From assembly GCF_021917145.1 (NCBI RefSeq), contig NC_061078.1:6391547-6455546 (forward strand): DNA of 64,000 bases, in the 5' to 3' direction. Below the pieces are notes generated by a model. That model was not told where the DNA came from, made no database searches, and saw only the letters and a list, made by a program, of their open reading frames with translations. The translations under genes were made by a program, and so were the position numbers. The stretch is from Hypomesus transpacificus. Its lineage: Eukaryota > Chordata > Actinopteri > Osmeriformes > Osmeridae. Shown here piece by piece: positions 1 to 12,610 of this stretch. How positions within the stretch are numbered: position 1 is the first letter of the stretch; each line of letters opens with the position of its first letter.

Positions 1-3000
1 GTGTTGTTTTTATGTGGACTACAATCTAGGCTTGGGGGAAATCAAAGTGAAAGGTTAAACAGAATCTTGTGTGTATCACTCCAGCACCTGAGTACTCATA
101 TCTAATTAAACCACTAATGAATTAGCATATTCATGTTGACTGAAAAATATGACCGGAGACATTTTACACCTGCAGGAAGAGGGGTTTGAGTTGAAAATAT
201 GTTTTGAATTTGACTGTATTTATCCTGATGTCAAAATAGCAGCTGTTTATTTCAACGCAAATACCAACACTTGGAAAGTGGGCTTTGTGTCCAAAAACTG
301 CTTCCTTCTTCCTGCTTCCAACTAGTTACATCCTCCCCCACTACCAAAATATTGTGAACAGCACCTCCTCAAACACCAGAATGGGACAATATTACGTAGC
401 ATAGCCTCAAAAAAGATCAGAGACACATTTGTCGAAGGACTTAAAGTGTTCAATATTTCACAAAAGAGAAGGTCCTAAAAAAAGAAAAAGAAGAAAAAAA
501 AATAGGGGTTGCAGGTGCGGTCTCAACAGTAAGTGCTGTGCTATGGTGTCCTTTCATAACTGCCCCAATGCACTCTGGGTATATTGCAGCAATAAAGACT
601 CAGTGAAGGTTACATCTCCATAATCCCATTTCCTAGTGCAAATCAATGCACCTCAACTCTCCAGGTTTACTGGGACACAAGCAGAAAAGAGACATGGAGA
701 AGTTGGAGGGGGGTGGGGGGGGGCAGTGGATTTTCTGCATTGTAGCCTTGAGTAGGATTAAGCCTAACTGGGTTTTTTGGAAAATGCACCCAACATTTTT
801 GTATTTGTTTTCTTGGCAACGATGTGGAATACTACAACACCCTCTCATCACACTGTATTCACATCCAATAGTAAACTGTCAACCAATTACCTTAGAGAGG
901 GATTTCAGAGCCTGCAGGTCTGGAGAGGTATATTTATTTGGCAGTTCTCTCTCTGACATGCAACAATGCACACACCACACACAGGAACACACACGCATGC
1001 ATACACAGGCACACACACCTGCATGTGTACATTTACACAAAACTAAAGCACACCCAATGTACCAAACATACACCTACACAGACAAAGCTATTCATCGAAT
1101 TCAGCATATCTAACCTGTTGCTACAACAAACAATCATGCATGAGTTCCAAAACACAAAACTCGTCTGCTCATCATTCAAGCTGCACTCAAAGTGACAAGT
1201 GAGTTGGCAGCAATCCTGGCACACTGGATCTTCTGACACTATGGAGCAATTGAACACACACAAACATTTCATGTAATCCCTCACTGTGCAGTCAATGTTG
1301 TAGTTTTTGTCTTTAAGCCACTGTACACCAAATGACTACAGGAAGTGGCCTGTTTGGAAAGGAGAAGGCATCATGTCTCACGCTGACAGAGCCAGACAGC
1401 TGTTGAGGCCGGCCACTGTATATGATTGATCAACCATGCCGCGGTTCCATCAAGGACTAGTCAAAACAGAAAACAAGCAACCATGTTTTGTAATTTGTCA
1501 AAGTATTCAGCTGACAACTTTAACAAACAGTGCATCTGTAATATTTGATCAAATAACTCCTTCCCTTGGCCTTATCCACAAAAACAAATTACTGCCCTGT
1601 CAGAGTCTCACAAAATATTCAAGACCCCCTCAAACTCCCCAGTCTCATCCCACTTTGCAAAAATATTTATGTGTACCACCAAATTGTCTCCCGCTCAAAC
1701 TGTACCCCAATATAATACCATACCAAGTGTTGTAACACTCAGCCTGAATTAAGGACAATAACAGCATTGGGCCAGTTCCTTAAAATGATTTAATAATCAT
1801 TGAATATGGTTGAGTGGCCCTTCACCCACACTGTGTGAAGGTACGAACGTATGCCAACAGAAGACAGAGCAGAACAAGAATCTAAATCAGAAACCATCTC
1901 TACGAGATCGATAGAAATGTGTTCTGATGCAGCCTGTCACTGTAATAAGATGAGACACAGAAGCTGTGTTTACGCCAAGGTGGGTCATATGTCCTTAGTG
2001 ACCCAGTCATTGATTATGTTACCCGTCGGAATCAGGTCGGGTCCATTACCTTTATCAGGCCTGTTTACCACCAGAACCATTACTACTCATCCCATCGATA
2101 TACAACACACACACAAATACTCGCACACACTCACTCAAACAAATTGCCTTAATACATCCAAAGCCTCACCATCCATGAATGCACGCAAACCCACAAAAAC
2201 CCCACACATGCAAACACTCACATCATTGACACTCACTTTCAGTGCCCTAAAGCCAGAGCCTAGACAGGAGAAGAGAGATGTGGACCCATAACTGATGTCC
2301 ATTGCCCTGCTTTCACTAAATAAATCTATAATATCACATTAGTAAGAGGGTTGTAGCAGCAATCCACCCAGGGCTATTCCAATATCAGGGGACATTATTC
2401 ATATTATTGAAAATGATAATGCATAGTAACTTGGTGTGAGAGCTCACACAGGGCATCCTACTGGACAGTGAGTGCACTCCAGACACAATGACAGCTGTCA
2501 TTCAAGGTCACTAAGGATAGAGGACAATTCCGGCCTTCATAATGCTAACAGCAATGTTTGCACACAATCAAGTGAAAGCTCTTTAGTCTTGGTAATGTAA
2601 TTGATAAAGAACCATATACACACTGTTGTACCTTTCTGAAATGTAAAAGGAACATCCACATTGTCCAAACTATGCACTCACACTCTACAGACACAGAGGG
2701 GTATGATTCATCATAATTGCTAATGCCCGATGATTGATATTTTCAAATGACAAAAACAAATGAATAGTAATTGAGGCTTAAACAGGCATGAGGACGGTGG
2801 AGGAGACAGGGTGTCATGCACTATTTAAGTGTATGCTGATAAAGGCTATCATGTGGGCGCCGGTGGGGGTGATTCATACTTGGAAGGTCACCCACACAGT
2901 CTCAGCTTCAGGGGAGGTTATCTTGCAGGAAATTAAAGGTGATAACAAAGGTCTCCAACCATAATTTATCTCCAATGAAACCCTATACAGTGTGTTATCT

Positions 3001-3179
3001 TTCTATAGTCAATGCAATTAGGGGTGAGTGAAGAGTAGCTGAACGGTTTGTGTTGCAGAACAGTCTCTGTGGTTTTAGGTAGGTCTTCAATTGTAGAATT
3101 AACCGAAATCAGAAGACATTACAGTGTTACATATCCAAGAAAATTGTATAAAAAAATCAACAAGCTAAGATAGAAGTTC

Positions 3180-3420
3180 ACTGATCAGATTTAATACATT
3201 TCCTAATGAGGATATCTTAAAGGGATTGTCTAATCCGCTCTCAAACAGTGTGGCCTTGGGGCGCCGGCTGGCTTTCTCACCCCGTGGATCCTCAATGCAT
3301 CTTTTGATTGTTAAAGGAGAGTTGCTTCATTAGTATGCTCCTTTAAAGCAGAGGAGCACTGCAGATGCAGAGGGTGCGTGGGAGAAAGCCGGGTCAGTCA
3401 CATGGCCAGGCCTTTTCATT
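3180..3420. promoter_or_regulatory. Candidate intronic enhancer with inverted repeat
   Basis: Unique-looking sequence inside ntrk3 intron 1. It contains TTAAAGGAG at 3311-3319 and its exact reverse complement CTCCTTTAA at 3338-3346, separated by an 18-bp AT-rich spacer with an ATTAGTATG POU/homeodomain-like core, next to a TCF/LEF-like CTTTTGAT. This composition resembles vertebrate conserved non-coding elements in neuronal gene introns. That is inference; conservation cannot be tested here. Confidence 0.25.
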
Positions 3421-4718
3421 GCGTCTCTGCATGCCAGGGATCCAAAACGAACACACTCCTCCTAATTCTCTGATGGCGGCCCTGACCTACTTACCACAAA
3501 GACAGGCTCATGCAAACTTGATGATATGCTTATGACATGAAGAACCTTCAGTGCCTGAGTAACATCATGCTTAGCACAGTGGTAGATGAGGTCCACCCCA
3601 TGTCCAGCTACGCCAAACAATATGGCTGACATACAGGGCTACATGCTAGAGACATCTCCAGCAAACTCGGACCACGGGGGGTTGTGTTCCCCTGATTGCC
3701 CAAATATTGGTCTTGGTTCCCTTTTGTCCCAAGAATTAGAGCAGAAACAAAGAATATTTGTGAGAGAGTCTGTAGACTAGTCAGTGTTTTGTGCTTGCTT
3801 TGAAAACAGGAAGATGAATGATAAATGAACTAAAACAGAATAGGATTGATGACAGCATATGGGTACAGTAACAACAAAAAGATAAACTATACTACATATT
3901 TCAATCAACCAACAGATTTGTAAGGGGTTGAAAACTGAGCAAAACAACCAATTTATTGTTTTCATCTGCCCATCAAATGAAAACCATACCTTCGTCATTA
4001 CACATAAATCTTTCATGTTTCATGTTCCTGCACGACAAAGAAAATAAAAAGGTAACTTTGACAAATAGATTTTCCTCCAAGCACAAATCTCCTTCTCCAG
4101 TTGAGGTTCCACCTCTAAGACCAGTGAATGGATAACTGCAATGGAGATGTCACTTCAAAATGTGCTTCAAAAAGAGGAATTATTCCCAGGATTTCATCCT
4201 AGGTGTTTCATAGAGTCCCCTTTGTACCGGATGCCTCTGTAATAAGCAACGGGTTCTCTTGTGCAGCACTACAGAACTAATAGAAAAGGCCCGAACTTCA
4301 CTACAGGGCTGTGAAAAGAAAAGATGGGATCTTTTCATTGGATTAATATATCAACCACACCTGCAGTCGCACTCTTAGCAAGAGACCTTCATGGGAATGT
4401 CAAATATTTCAACAGCCTTTACTTTCTATTCCATTCCAGTTGTCATTGGAACTATTTCACACACATACGCAGATCACTCAATTCATGACAAATTCATTGT
4501 AATTGTGAAAATTGAAAATTATTATCAGACTGCAGTGGTTATGTGAAATAGAGTTGTCTCTATAATCCTGTAGCTACCATGTTGTATTCACGCCAATTGT
4601 CACTCTCTCAATTTCCCTCAAAGAGAAGGAAAAAGCCTTGATGGCTTCAGTGGCATAGTTCAAGGGCGCTGGAAAATATATGCATTCAAACCAGAAAGGG
4701 AAGTTGATGGGGGAGGGA

Positions 4719-4726
<8 letters not shown>

Positions 4727-4780
<54 letters not shown>
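4727..4780. repeat. (GA)27 microsatellite
   Basis: Perfect dinucleotide run in ntrk3 intron 1, about 1.3 kb downstream of the exon 1 donor. Long homopurine mirror sequence of this kind can form H-DNA and bind GAGA-type factors. Confidence 0.98.
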
Positions 4781-4782
<2 letters not shown>

Positions 4783-6045
4783 AATCCTGCTGTTCATGGG
4801 GCCCGGTGCTGCAGACAGCCCAAATGCGAGGCCGTTCCGCCGTCTCACCGGGAGCTGTCCAGCAGACATGGTGCTGACAAGCAAGACGCTCTTCCTGCGC
4901 GCGAGCTGCAGGTGCCAACACGACAAGTAAGGGACTGAGCCACGCAAACAAGTATAACAGCATGGGTTGCTTAGCTGTTGACACGGTCATTAGATACACA
5001 ATTAATCTTTGGTCAATTACGTTATATAGCTTCAGGCAAGCACGAGCCATGGCACGATTTCACGCATTTTCACAGATGTAGTATTGTACTTTATGCTGAA
5101 TGTTTTCCATTACAGAATACCATGGTACCCTCTACTGGCCCGGGAAAGCAATGATTAAACCACACACACAACTAGTTGTCCATTAAAATAAAGACGAGGT
5201 TAGAGATGGCTACCACAAGCGGCGGAATGATCAGATATCATGCGAGAAAAACCCGCAACCTTCAGTAGGCCTTATGCAGAAACGATTTGGCACAATTTGC
5301 AGATGCAATTATTAAAGAAACCAGTGTACCCCGTCAGCTTATGTCTATATCGCATAAGACAACATGCGATAGGGCTAATTAGCTACTTTTAAAGAAAGAG
5401 CTCTGTGATGTTGGCTGGCAGGAGGGTCAATGCCAGCGCGCCGCTCAAACGCATCACACAAGAGCGGAGGAGGTAGGCGATGCAGAGATGGTGAAGCAGA
5501 GTGAAAATTCACTTCTGGAGGGGAAATTCACGTAATCAGTGCTGTGCTCTATTTAAAACGGACCATTATTTTAAGACATACTCCCTGGATATAAACGGGG
5601 GGGAGATTAATCTTTAACCATATACTTCTTACATGTGTGCCTTATTATACCTTTTTTATTCAAATTTCTTGGAGTGGGCTATTCATATGAAAATGTTTGT
5701 AAAAAAAATTGCTTTAGATTCATATAATTTATTGTTCTCTTAGATAAAGTTTGTCTGGTCACGTTCAAGCTCATCAAAGCATACATTTTGGCATTTCAGG
5801 CACAAGTCTGCTTTAAAAATTCAGATCACAAACCTTTAAGATGTATCTTTAATGCATAGTTGTATTTCCGCAAAGATGTGTATGGAAATCGTTTTTTATA
5901 GTAGCTAATGAATTGCACTGAATTGTTGTGAGTTGACTGTTGGTGTTCTTGCAGGTGTATTTAGCCAGTTTTGTTACCCTTATATTTACAGCAAATGAAG
6001 GACTTTCATATGCATTGAGACTCCACACAGAATTTCCATACTTAC

Positions 6046-6290
6046 ATGGACGTGATATTCTTGAAAAAGTCTTCTATATCGACACTTGTATTGCCACTGC
6101 TTCCTGTATCTTGAAGAGCAAGCAAGGGGAAGAATTTCCCATTGTCGGACTTATTGCAATATATCTCTGTTGGTGAGCAGCTGCAGGTTGGCGGGCAGTC
6201 CAGCATTGAGCTCAAATAGTCTTGGAAGATGCTCATGAGAAACAATACCCTCCACCAGCAAATTCGGGTCGAACAGAACCATAGATCCAT
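6046..6290 (-). CDS. ntrk3: TrkC receptor, first coding exon (partial gene)
   Basis: Encodes residues 1-81 plus two bases of codon 82 of the neurotrophin-3 receptor tyrosine kinase, a type I plasma-membrane protein. The product begins MDLWFCSTRICWW with a hydrophobic signal peptide to about residue 31. The LRRNT cap follows with cysteines at 32, 36, 38 and 45, the same positions as in human TrkC. The FPLL motif and three N-glycosylation sequons (N46-K-S, N67-T-S, N78-I-T) come next. The exon ends ..NITS-AT before a GTAAGT donor, so codon 82 would be Ile as in human NITSI. I chose the ATG at 6288-6290 because it aligns with the human start; the frame stays open upstream to a TTG at 6302 but has no better ATG. 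The remaining extracellular, transmembrane and kinase exons are outside the window to the left. Assignment to TrkC rather than TrkA or TrkB rests on the N-terminal match and on mrpl46/mrps11 as neighbours, as in human 15q25. Confidence 0.93.
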
Positions 6291-6900
6291 GTCTCGATCC
6301 AAAAAGGTTGACGTCCTTCTTCGTAAAATAAAGATATGTTATTAGTGTGTTTGTGATGATGTTTTTAATGTGACCGCGCGAATACGTGACTGTGCTTGTG
6401 AAGGTATGACTGCTGTAGATGCTAGTGTCCTTGTATCAGAAAATGTAATGTTAAGGAAAAGGAAGAAAAAAAACGTTATAGGCTATATCAGCGTAAAATT
6501 CTCAGCCTCCGCTCGCTTTTTCACTTTCAACTGCATTGTAGGATCCGCTACCGTGTCCACTGAATTCCAAGTTGATGTCGTCGCGCCAAGAAGGACTAGG
6601 GCGACTGGCACTCGAATGGGAAAAGCTCAAACGAGAAGTTTGCGCGGAGCATCAAGTCCCTCCTACACAGCATTATCATATCTTCGATCGGTACCTACCT
6701 GCGAAAGCTATGGACATAATCAACACTGACCATATAAAGACAACGTCATCTCTTGCACTATGAAATTGCGTAGGCTACATATTTTCGAGGACGCTATATC
6801 CACATAGCTTGGCAAATTACTTCGACGTTCGAGGTAGGCTTGTTCATGATCTAAAAAAAAAATGTTACTTTCACCATTAAAGTAAACTACTGTCGATGTT
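6291..6900 (-). promoter_or_regulatory. ntrk3: ntrk3 5' UTR / promoter region
   Basis: Immediately upstream of the ntrk3 ATG. From about 6370 to 6700 the sequence is richer in CpG than the flanking AT-rich DNA (for example GACCGCGCG near 6373, TCGTCGCGCC near 6578), as expected of a vertebrate promoter. No convincing TATA box is seen. A 62-codon plus-strand frame starting ATG at 6575 lies within it and is discussed as a finding. The transcription start is not located; further non-coding 5' exons farther right are possible. Confidence 0.45.
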
Positions 6901-6963
6901 TATTCTGTCTTGAGGAGATTTGTTGTCTGTCAAACTGAATATAAAAGACAGATAATGTTGTGT

Positions 6964-7182
6964 AATTTTTAACTTGTTTAACTACATGCTCTTATGGTTT
7001 CTTCCCTTTAGCACTATTTTTTGGTTGTTCACAATATGTACTTCTTGTTTTTGACTACCCGCAATGCTGTGGGGCTATCTTGTTGTTATTATCAGTGACC
7101 TATGCACTTTGTGAAGCTCTCTCTTGGAAGTCGCTTTGGATAAAAGCGTCTGCTAAATGAATAAATGTAAATGTAAATGTAA
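6964..7182 (+). mobile_element. SINE/L2-like element, copy 1
   Basis: About 215 bp matching the element at 21765-21972 nearly base for base over most of its length. It includes the shared block CTCTCTCTTGGAAGTCGCTT and the following GGATAAAAGCGTCTGCTAAA. It ends in an (ATGTAA)n tail, placing the 3' end at the right. This tail is widespread in fish genomes on short retroposons and L2-clade LINE ends; the exact family name is not certain. Confidence 0.75.
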
Positions 7183-10100
7183 GATAATATGTGTCTAGCA
7201 TTTAGTCTGTGAATTTAGCTTGGTTTGTTTAATATTGTATACATTCCTCAAGTTATACTGCATACCCAATCTGCGTTTGAATAGGGATCCTTAAATCTTA
7301 TGCATGGAGATTTCCAGAGGTGTTCACCTTTAACTTATGAAAATGTGTTCCCACACAATTCCTGCCAGTAAAGGGTCTCCACAGTTTCAATGAATGGGCC
7401 CATAGTCCTTTTACCTCATTACATTATGACGTCAGTATCACTTACTTAGAAGTTTCCCTCACGACAAGCACCTGTCATGGACTTTTCTCAGTTAGAATTT
7501 TTTTCCAACACAAACTAAACATAGATCAAAATCCCTACATATTATTTTCAAGCATCATTCGCACAGCCCCCCACCCCCGACCCCCACCAAAAAACTGTGA
7601 TTGGTCTGTCAGAAATCATTCCTTCCTTGAAGTTTCATTCTTCTTCTTTGTGAGATAGTCCATTAATCAAGTTGGAGAAACTCATGAAAGATTGTATCAG
7701 GCACATCTCATACTTCCATCTCAGTCAAATAAGAATGAGAGAGTAGACGCCAGTCTGGTCCTTTCAACTCGTCTCGGCTATCAGGGGCTTCAGAATCTCC
7801 CGGGCTTGCTGTCCATCTTCACTTACCATTTCAAACACTCTGTCATGTGAACGTCTGTCACCTAGTGAACACCTTCCTCTTTGGGACTGCCAAGCCAAAC
7901 CGTTTCCCTGTCATCAGGTGTATCCCTGTTATCCAGATCCTTCCGCCTAACTGTCTACGTCTCTATCAATTATTTTTCTTTTCATCTCATCGCTCCACAC
8001 AAAGTCTCTCAAACTGTTTGGCGTGTAGAGATCCACCTCTCTACTTGAAAGCCCAATTTTTTTGCAGAGTGGTCCAATCAAAACCACCCATGTACTTATT
8101 GGCCATTCAAAAGATGGGGTGTAGGCATACCAGGTTGCTGGTGGAAATTAATTAAGCAGAAGGGATTTTCTCTCCACCTCTCCAACAATTGAGGATAGAT
8201 ACGACTTCTCCTCTCTCTCTCTTACACAGAGACAACACACTCTAACCTTGTTTCAGACAAGACATTATAGGCAGTGACAGTGAGTGTGATGCTTCAAATG
8301 GCTGATCCTATTATATACTGTGATTGGACACATGGCCTGTGTATTGTGGCCCCTGTGTATTGACAACCCCAGGTAAACGTTCTAAAGAAATGGGAAAAGC
8401 AATCAATTCAGATGGGCTTCACAGACATATTTAAGAATGTGCCTATTTGAAATTGATAAGATCTAATGACATAAATAGTTTCCACTGTGTGTGAGATTCA
8501 CATCTGCAATAATCAAGTACAGGTTTTCCAGCATTCTCTAAATTGGCTTTTTGGGCCTTTGACTGAATAATTGAGTATATTTGATGCTTGTATGTAACTC
8601 CTGGTGTGTTTGTGTGGGAATCCTTGGTGTCTCATAGGTAGTCATCAGACTGAGATCCAGTAGCTCGTCTTCCCCCTGACCCCTTGTATACTGTAGACAC
8701 AACACTCCTGGCCTTTTAATTCACCCCAACTCCAGCAAGAAAACTACATATGTCAGTACAGGTGGAGAGGTGAATAGGGCACATCACAAACATGCTAAGA
8801 AGTCAGCAAAACAGGAGATGTTTACCCATCAATTCCCTAAGACTAACATTGTGCAGTGACATGAATAAGAGAGGCTCATAAAAAAATTACAACTGACTCA
8901 ACTGTGAAAAAGGTGTCCAAAGCTTTTTTTTGTTGGCTTTGTCAGAAAATAAAATATTCTTGTACCTTGGACTTGAGCCTTGAGGATCTCACTGTCCCTT
9001 CAATGTTGTAACCTTCCCTCTAGGTCTGACTATAACAATGTGTGTTCCATCACTTGAACTACTCCCACAAATAACACATCCGTATTCTGGAACTGGTTCA
9101 AATATATCGCCTATGGATGTTGGTGTTTGGGGGAACAATTTTATTCAGCGCTTGAGGAACTGGTGTAGCCTGAAAACCCACTGCCATGGACAAGCTTATG
9201 TTATTGAAAATCATAACAATAGAGGGCTTCAGTACAGAAAAGAGGGTTCAAGACTTTCCCTCAGTGCTCTGGAGGACTGTTACCTCCTTACAGTACACGA
9301 CACTACACTTTATTCTATCTCTGAGAGAACTGTGTTTGATGAGTAAACCTCACCACCCATTTATGATACTTGGGCACTCAGGCTGAGACAGGCTAGAGTG
9401 AATGGAACGGAAGAGATGTTCTATGTAAAAGCTGCTTTTGAAGGACAGCGCATGTCCATGCTCTTTGAAAACCAGGGGAGCAGGAAGGCGGTTTGCCATC
9501 CGCCCCCACAGTGTAGGAGAGGAGCCACACTCCTGAGAGTGACAGAGTGGGAGAGAAACGTGACAGCCACCGAGGCAGAGAGCGTGTATCTGACGAGATC
9601 AAGGTTTTGTTCTCTAAACAATTCATCTACCAGCCATCCCGGCTGCATTGAGATTCCACACCCACTCTAATGTTGAGGATGCCGTCTCTCGCAGTAAGCT
9701 GTCAATAGATAGTCAAACCCCCCACACTTAACCCCACCGCCTACCTCCACCACACACAACCCCCCACCAAAATGTTTTTAGGTTTTCAGATGCATTCCGT
9801 TTTTTGTTCTCCTCTCAACACTATTCAAAATCCTATACTCAATTAGTCAAGGCAGATTACACATTACCATTCTGACCCGAGTATTAAACCACACGGTTTC
9901 CTTTGCTGCGGCAGGATGGGGATGTAATCCCTGGATGATAATGCAGATTCATTTTTGCTCTTCTTATTTATTCATGAATTTGAGATTTTTGCACATTGCA
10001 GACTGACAAGACATCACTGTTGCCTATTCATACTCCTCAGACTTCTGCTTAAGAAACCTTGAAAATGTCTTAGGCTGCTTGATACAATTGGAAGTCAGTC

Positions 10101-10251
10101 GTCAAGACCACAGAAGCATACAGAGCTTCCGGAAGACATCTGAGGTCTTGAAGGCTAATTTATTGTTTTCCAGGATTTTGTCACTCATGGAAGCCTGTAT
10201 ACAAAAGACCTGTGTGAGATTCCCCTCTTATGTTCTCTCATACACCCCCCA

Positions 10252-10269
10252 CCCCCCCCCCCCCCCCCC
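10252..10269. repeat. Poly-C run (18 C)
   Basis: Uninterrupted 18-base cytosine run preceded by another six-C run and followed by an A-rich stretch. Length is likely polymorphic or subject to sequencing error. Confidence 0.95.
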
Positions 10270-10869
10270 AAGAAAAAAAAAACGCAACAAAAGGCCTCTT
10301 CTATTTTCTCCTTCTCTTTTCACAGACCATCCTCTTTCAAACCGTGACTCCAGCCCAGAGGACACCGGGGACTGTGTGGATGACTTACATTTATAACAAT
10401 AATACATTCTCCTGACTGGCCCCCTCCAGAAAAAGCAGTCCGTAATGCGGGGAAATTGTATCTTACTCTCCAACATTATTTTGAAAGGAGCCTAGCAGTT
10501 TTATGGTGGCCATTTCTCAGATAGATAAACGCAGAGCAGTCTGCTTGGTTACACTGTGAAATGGATGTCCCACCACCAGTGTGTTTCCCATAATGATACA
10601 CAGACCCTGGAGGGGGAAAGAGAGATAGTTTGATAGATCGTCCGTCCGCCCTTCTATCCTTTAAAGTCAAGCTGGTGCATCAGATGGGTATTGAAACATT
10701 GTAAAAAAAGAGAAAAGGCTATTTTTAAGGCCCAAAGGAACTTAAACTCTCCCCTGATTGCATTCACATCTCAGGTGACCTTCACATCTCCTGTGCATGT
10801 CATTACAACTTGTTGTCTGAATCTTGATGGAGGGGACCTTGGCCGGAGTGCACAGCGGCTTTAGACGTC

Positions 10870-11060
10870 ATCTTCGGTTGAATGAAACATCAAGGGATAC
10901 CCCTGTCAGCAATGATTAAAAATGGATTAATCAGGTTTTGATTAGCAAAAGAACAGTGGAGAGATTTAATTCATCATTCAGAGTCTATTTAAAATGTAAT
11001 TAAATAACCGCCCTGTCTGATAGATTTGAACAAGGCACAAAGGTTTTAGGATGTTCCAAA
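10870..11060. promoter_or_regulatory. Candidate conserved enhancer block
   Basis: Repeat-free AT-rich segment with many homeodomain-type cores: ATGATTAAAAATGGATTAAT, TTTTGATTAGC, GATTTAATTCATC and AATGTAATTAAATAA in a row. Density of TAAT/ATTA is well above the surrounding DNA. This is typical of developmental enhancers around neural genes, but cross-species conservation was not tested. Confidence 0.25.
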
Positions 11061-12535
11061 TTAGCACAGCCCCTCAGACATGAAGTCTTATTGTGTCTTT
11101 TTCTTTTTTTCTTTCTCTCTCTCTTTATTCTTTCTTTTCTGTCTCTCTTTTCTTGTGAAAACAGCTGTGTCCTTGCCGGTATATCTGTGTTCTGATGGGA
11201 GGTGCCACCTGCCTATTAGGGCCCGAGACAGGATGACAGGGCAGACCACTGCAGCGCTACACTCCACAGGTGTTCCACATCTCCTCGTTAGACAAGATGA
11301 CCGAAAATAGCAGCGGCCGTAAGCGTTTACAGCGCATGCAAGTGGGCTTGTTACAGTGGTTTGGTTTGGAGAAACAGGGATTGTGGTGTATGCCTGGAAA
11401 GAAAACATCCACCAAGCCATGTCTCTGTTGTGTCTCGTGGGACAAAGATGATTGACAGAAAGCTGGTATGTGGAGATTGCAAAGCGGGGTGTGTTGATAT
11501 CCATCACACATGTGGATCTGCCAACAGCTAGTCACGAGTGTTGAAGATGCTTTACACTGATACCTACAGTTTTTACAGTGTAAACTGTAAATCAATTTTT
11601 GCAACCAATTTTACAAGGTTTGGGCCTCATTTTATGAGACAAAACAAAGGGTATACTGTTACATGAATAATGTGGACTCATTTTCACTGGGGATATTATG
11701 TGTATTTTCATTGTCTTATTAATTATTCATTGCAAATATTTCTTCGCAGGGAAACATCTTTTTTATGTTTGAATATTTTATTCTTCTTTTCATCTTTCAT
11801 TGAGATCTTTATTTGACGGTGTAAAATAAAAATAAAAAATGTTAAAACACATCATGGCATTCCTCAGGCAATGATATTAACAGGTCAATGCTTTCTAATC
11901 ATTAAATAGATCTGAGACACAACACTGTTAATGAAGCCTTCCCCTCATCACGGAGAGAATGTGGGGCTATCCTTGCTCTGTCATGGCAAGAGAATGAAGT
12001 TGGAGTTGGCCTATTGTGTTGCTGTGACAGGCCAGGCGGGCGGGCAGACAGCAGAGGATCACTGCTTGATCCCCTCGGGCCGAGGGACAACTCGGGTCAG
12101 TCCTACAGAACCCCAGAGAAAATAAAGGAGTCAGACTTCATTTGTTTTGGCCCTCTCCTCCCCTGGGGAATCAAAGGAGAAGACGTTTCCAGCCGTCTCG
12201 GCTGACTGAGTCTGATTCAGTTAAGAAGTCCTTTTGCCTCCGCCACACACCCTCTCCACCCCCCGCGAGCTTTGTTCACATCTCCGAGACGTGGCACTCC
12301 GGACAGAGGAGGAAAAGACCCAGTGAGCACTTCATGGGGTTTTCAGGCTGGTTCTGTTGGAAGGAGTGAGAGTAGGGGTGGTCGGTGCTTCTTGCCAGGG
12401 TGTCAGCCGAGAAGCCAGCTCCTCTCCGAACAGTGCTGTGGAGAGATGAGAGGACTCATTATAAGGGGTTTAGATGGAGCATAGGACCTTTTTTGTTTCG
12501 GTTGTGAAAGCATTGGCTGCTGTGGGCTTTGCACG

Positions 12536-12550
12536 CGCGTGTGTGTGTGC

Positions 12551-12605
<55 letters not shown>

Positions 12606-12610
12606 CGTGT
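12536..12610. repeat. (GT)n microsatellite
   Basis: About 75 bp of alternating GT with a few GCGT interruptions at both ends. Alternating purine-pyrimidine sequence, potentially Z-DNA forming. It explains long meaningless Val-Cys and His-Thr frames on the two strands. Confidence 0.98.

Larger units (their letters stand above)
1..6045 (-). other. ntrk3: ntrk3 intron 1, 3' part outside window
   Basis: Non-coding. This follows the splice donor of the first ntrk3 coding exon on the minus strand; the next coding exon (start of the leucine-rich repeats) is beyond the left edge. No other exon is recognisable. The stretch holds a (CA)-rich patch near 970-1030 and 2100-2150, a (GA)27 tract at 4727-4780, a 9-bp inverted repeat at 3311-3346, and AT-rich blocks with TAAT motifs that may be regulatory. 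The open frames in it are short, overlap on both strands, and follow the CA repeats. Confidence 0.75.
7183..12535. other. Intergenic, no gene recognised
   Basis: Gene-poor DNA upstream of ntrk3. Open frames are under about 140 codons, occur on both strands and give no recognisable protein. It holds an 18-C run at 10252-10269, CT-rich tracts at 11100-11150, and the AT-rich candidate regulatory block at 10870-11060. Nothing else stands out. Confidence 0.6.

Noticed and set aside
646..1113. 155-codon plus-strand frame
   Set aside because: Its C-terminal half is a translated CA repeat (His-Thr runs), a minus frame overlaps it, and no protein is recognised. It lies in ntrk3 intron 1.
6288..6302. 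Upstream TTG start for ntrk3
   Set aside because: The ATG at 6290 aligns exactly with the human TrkC start; TTG initiation is not needed.
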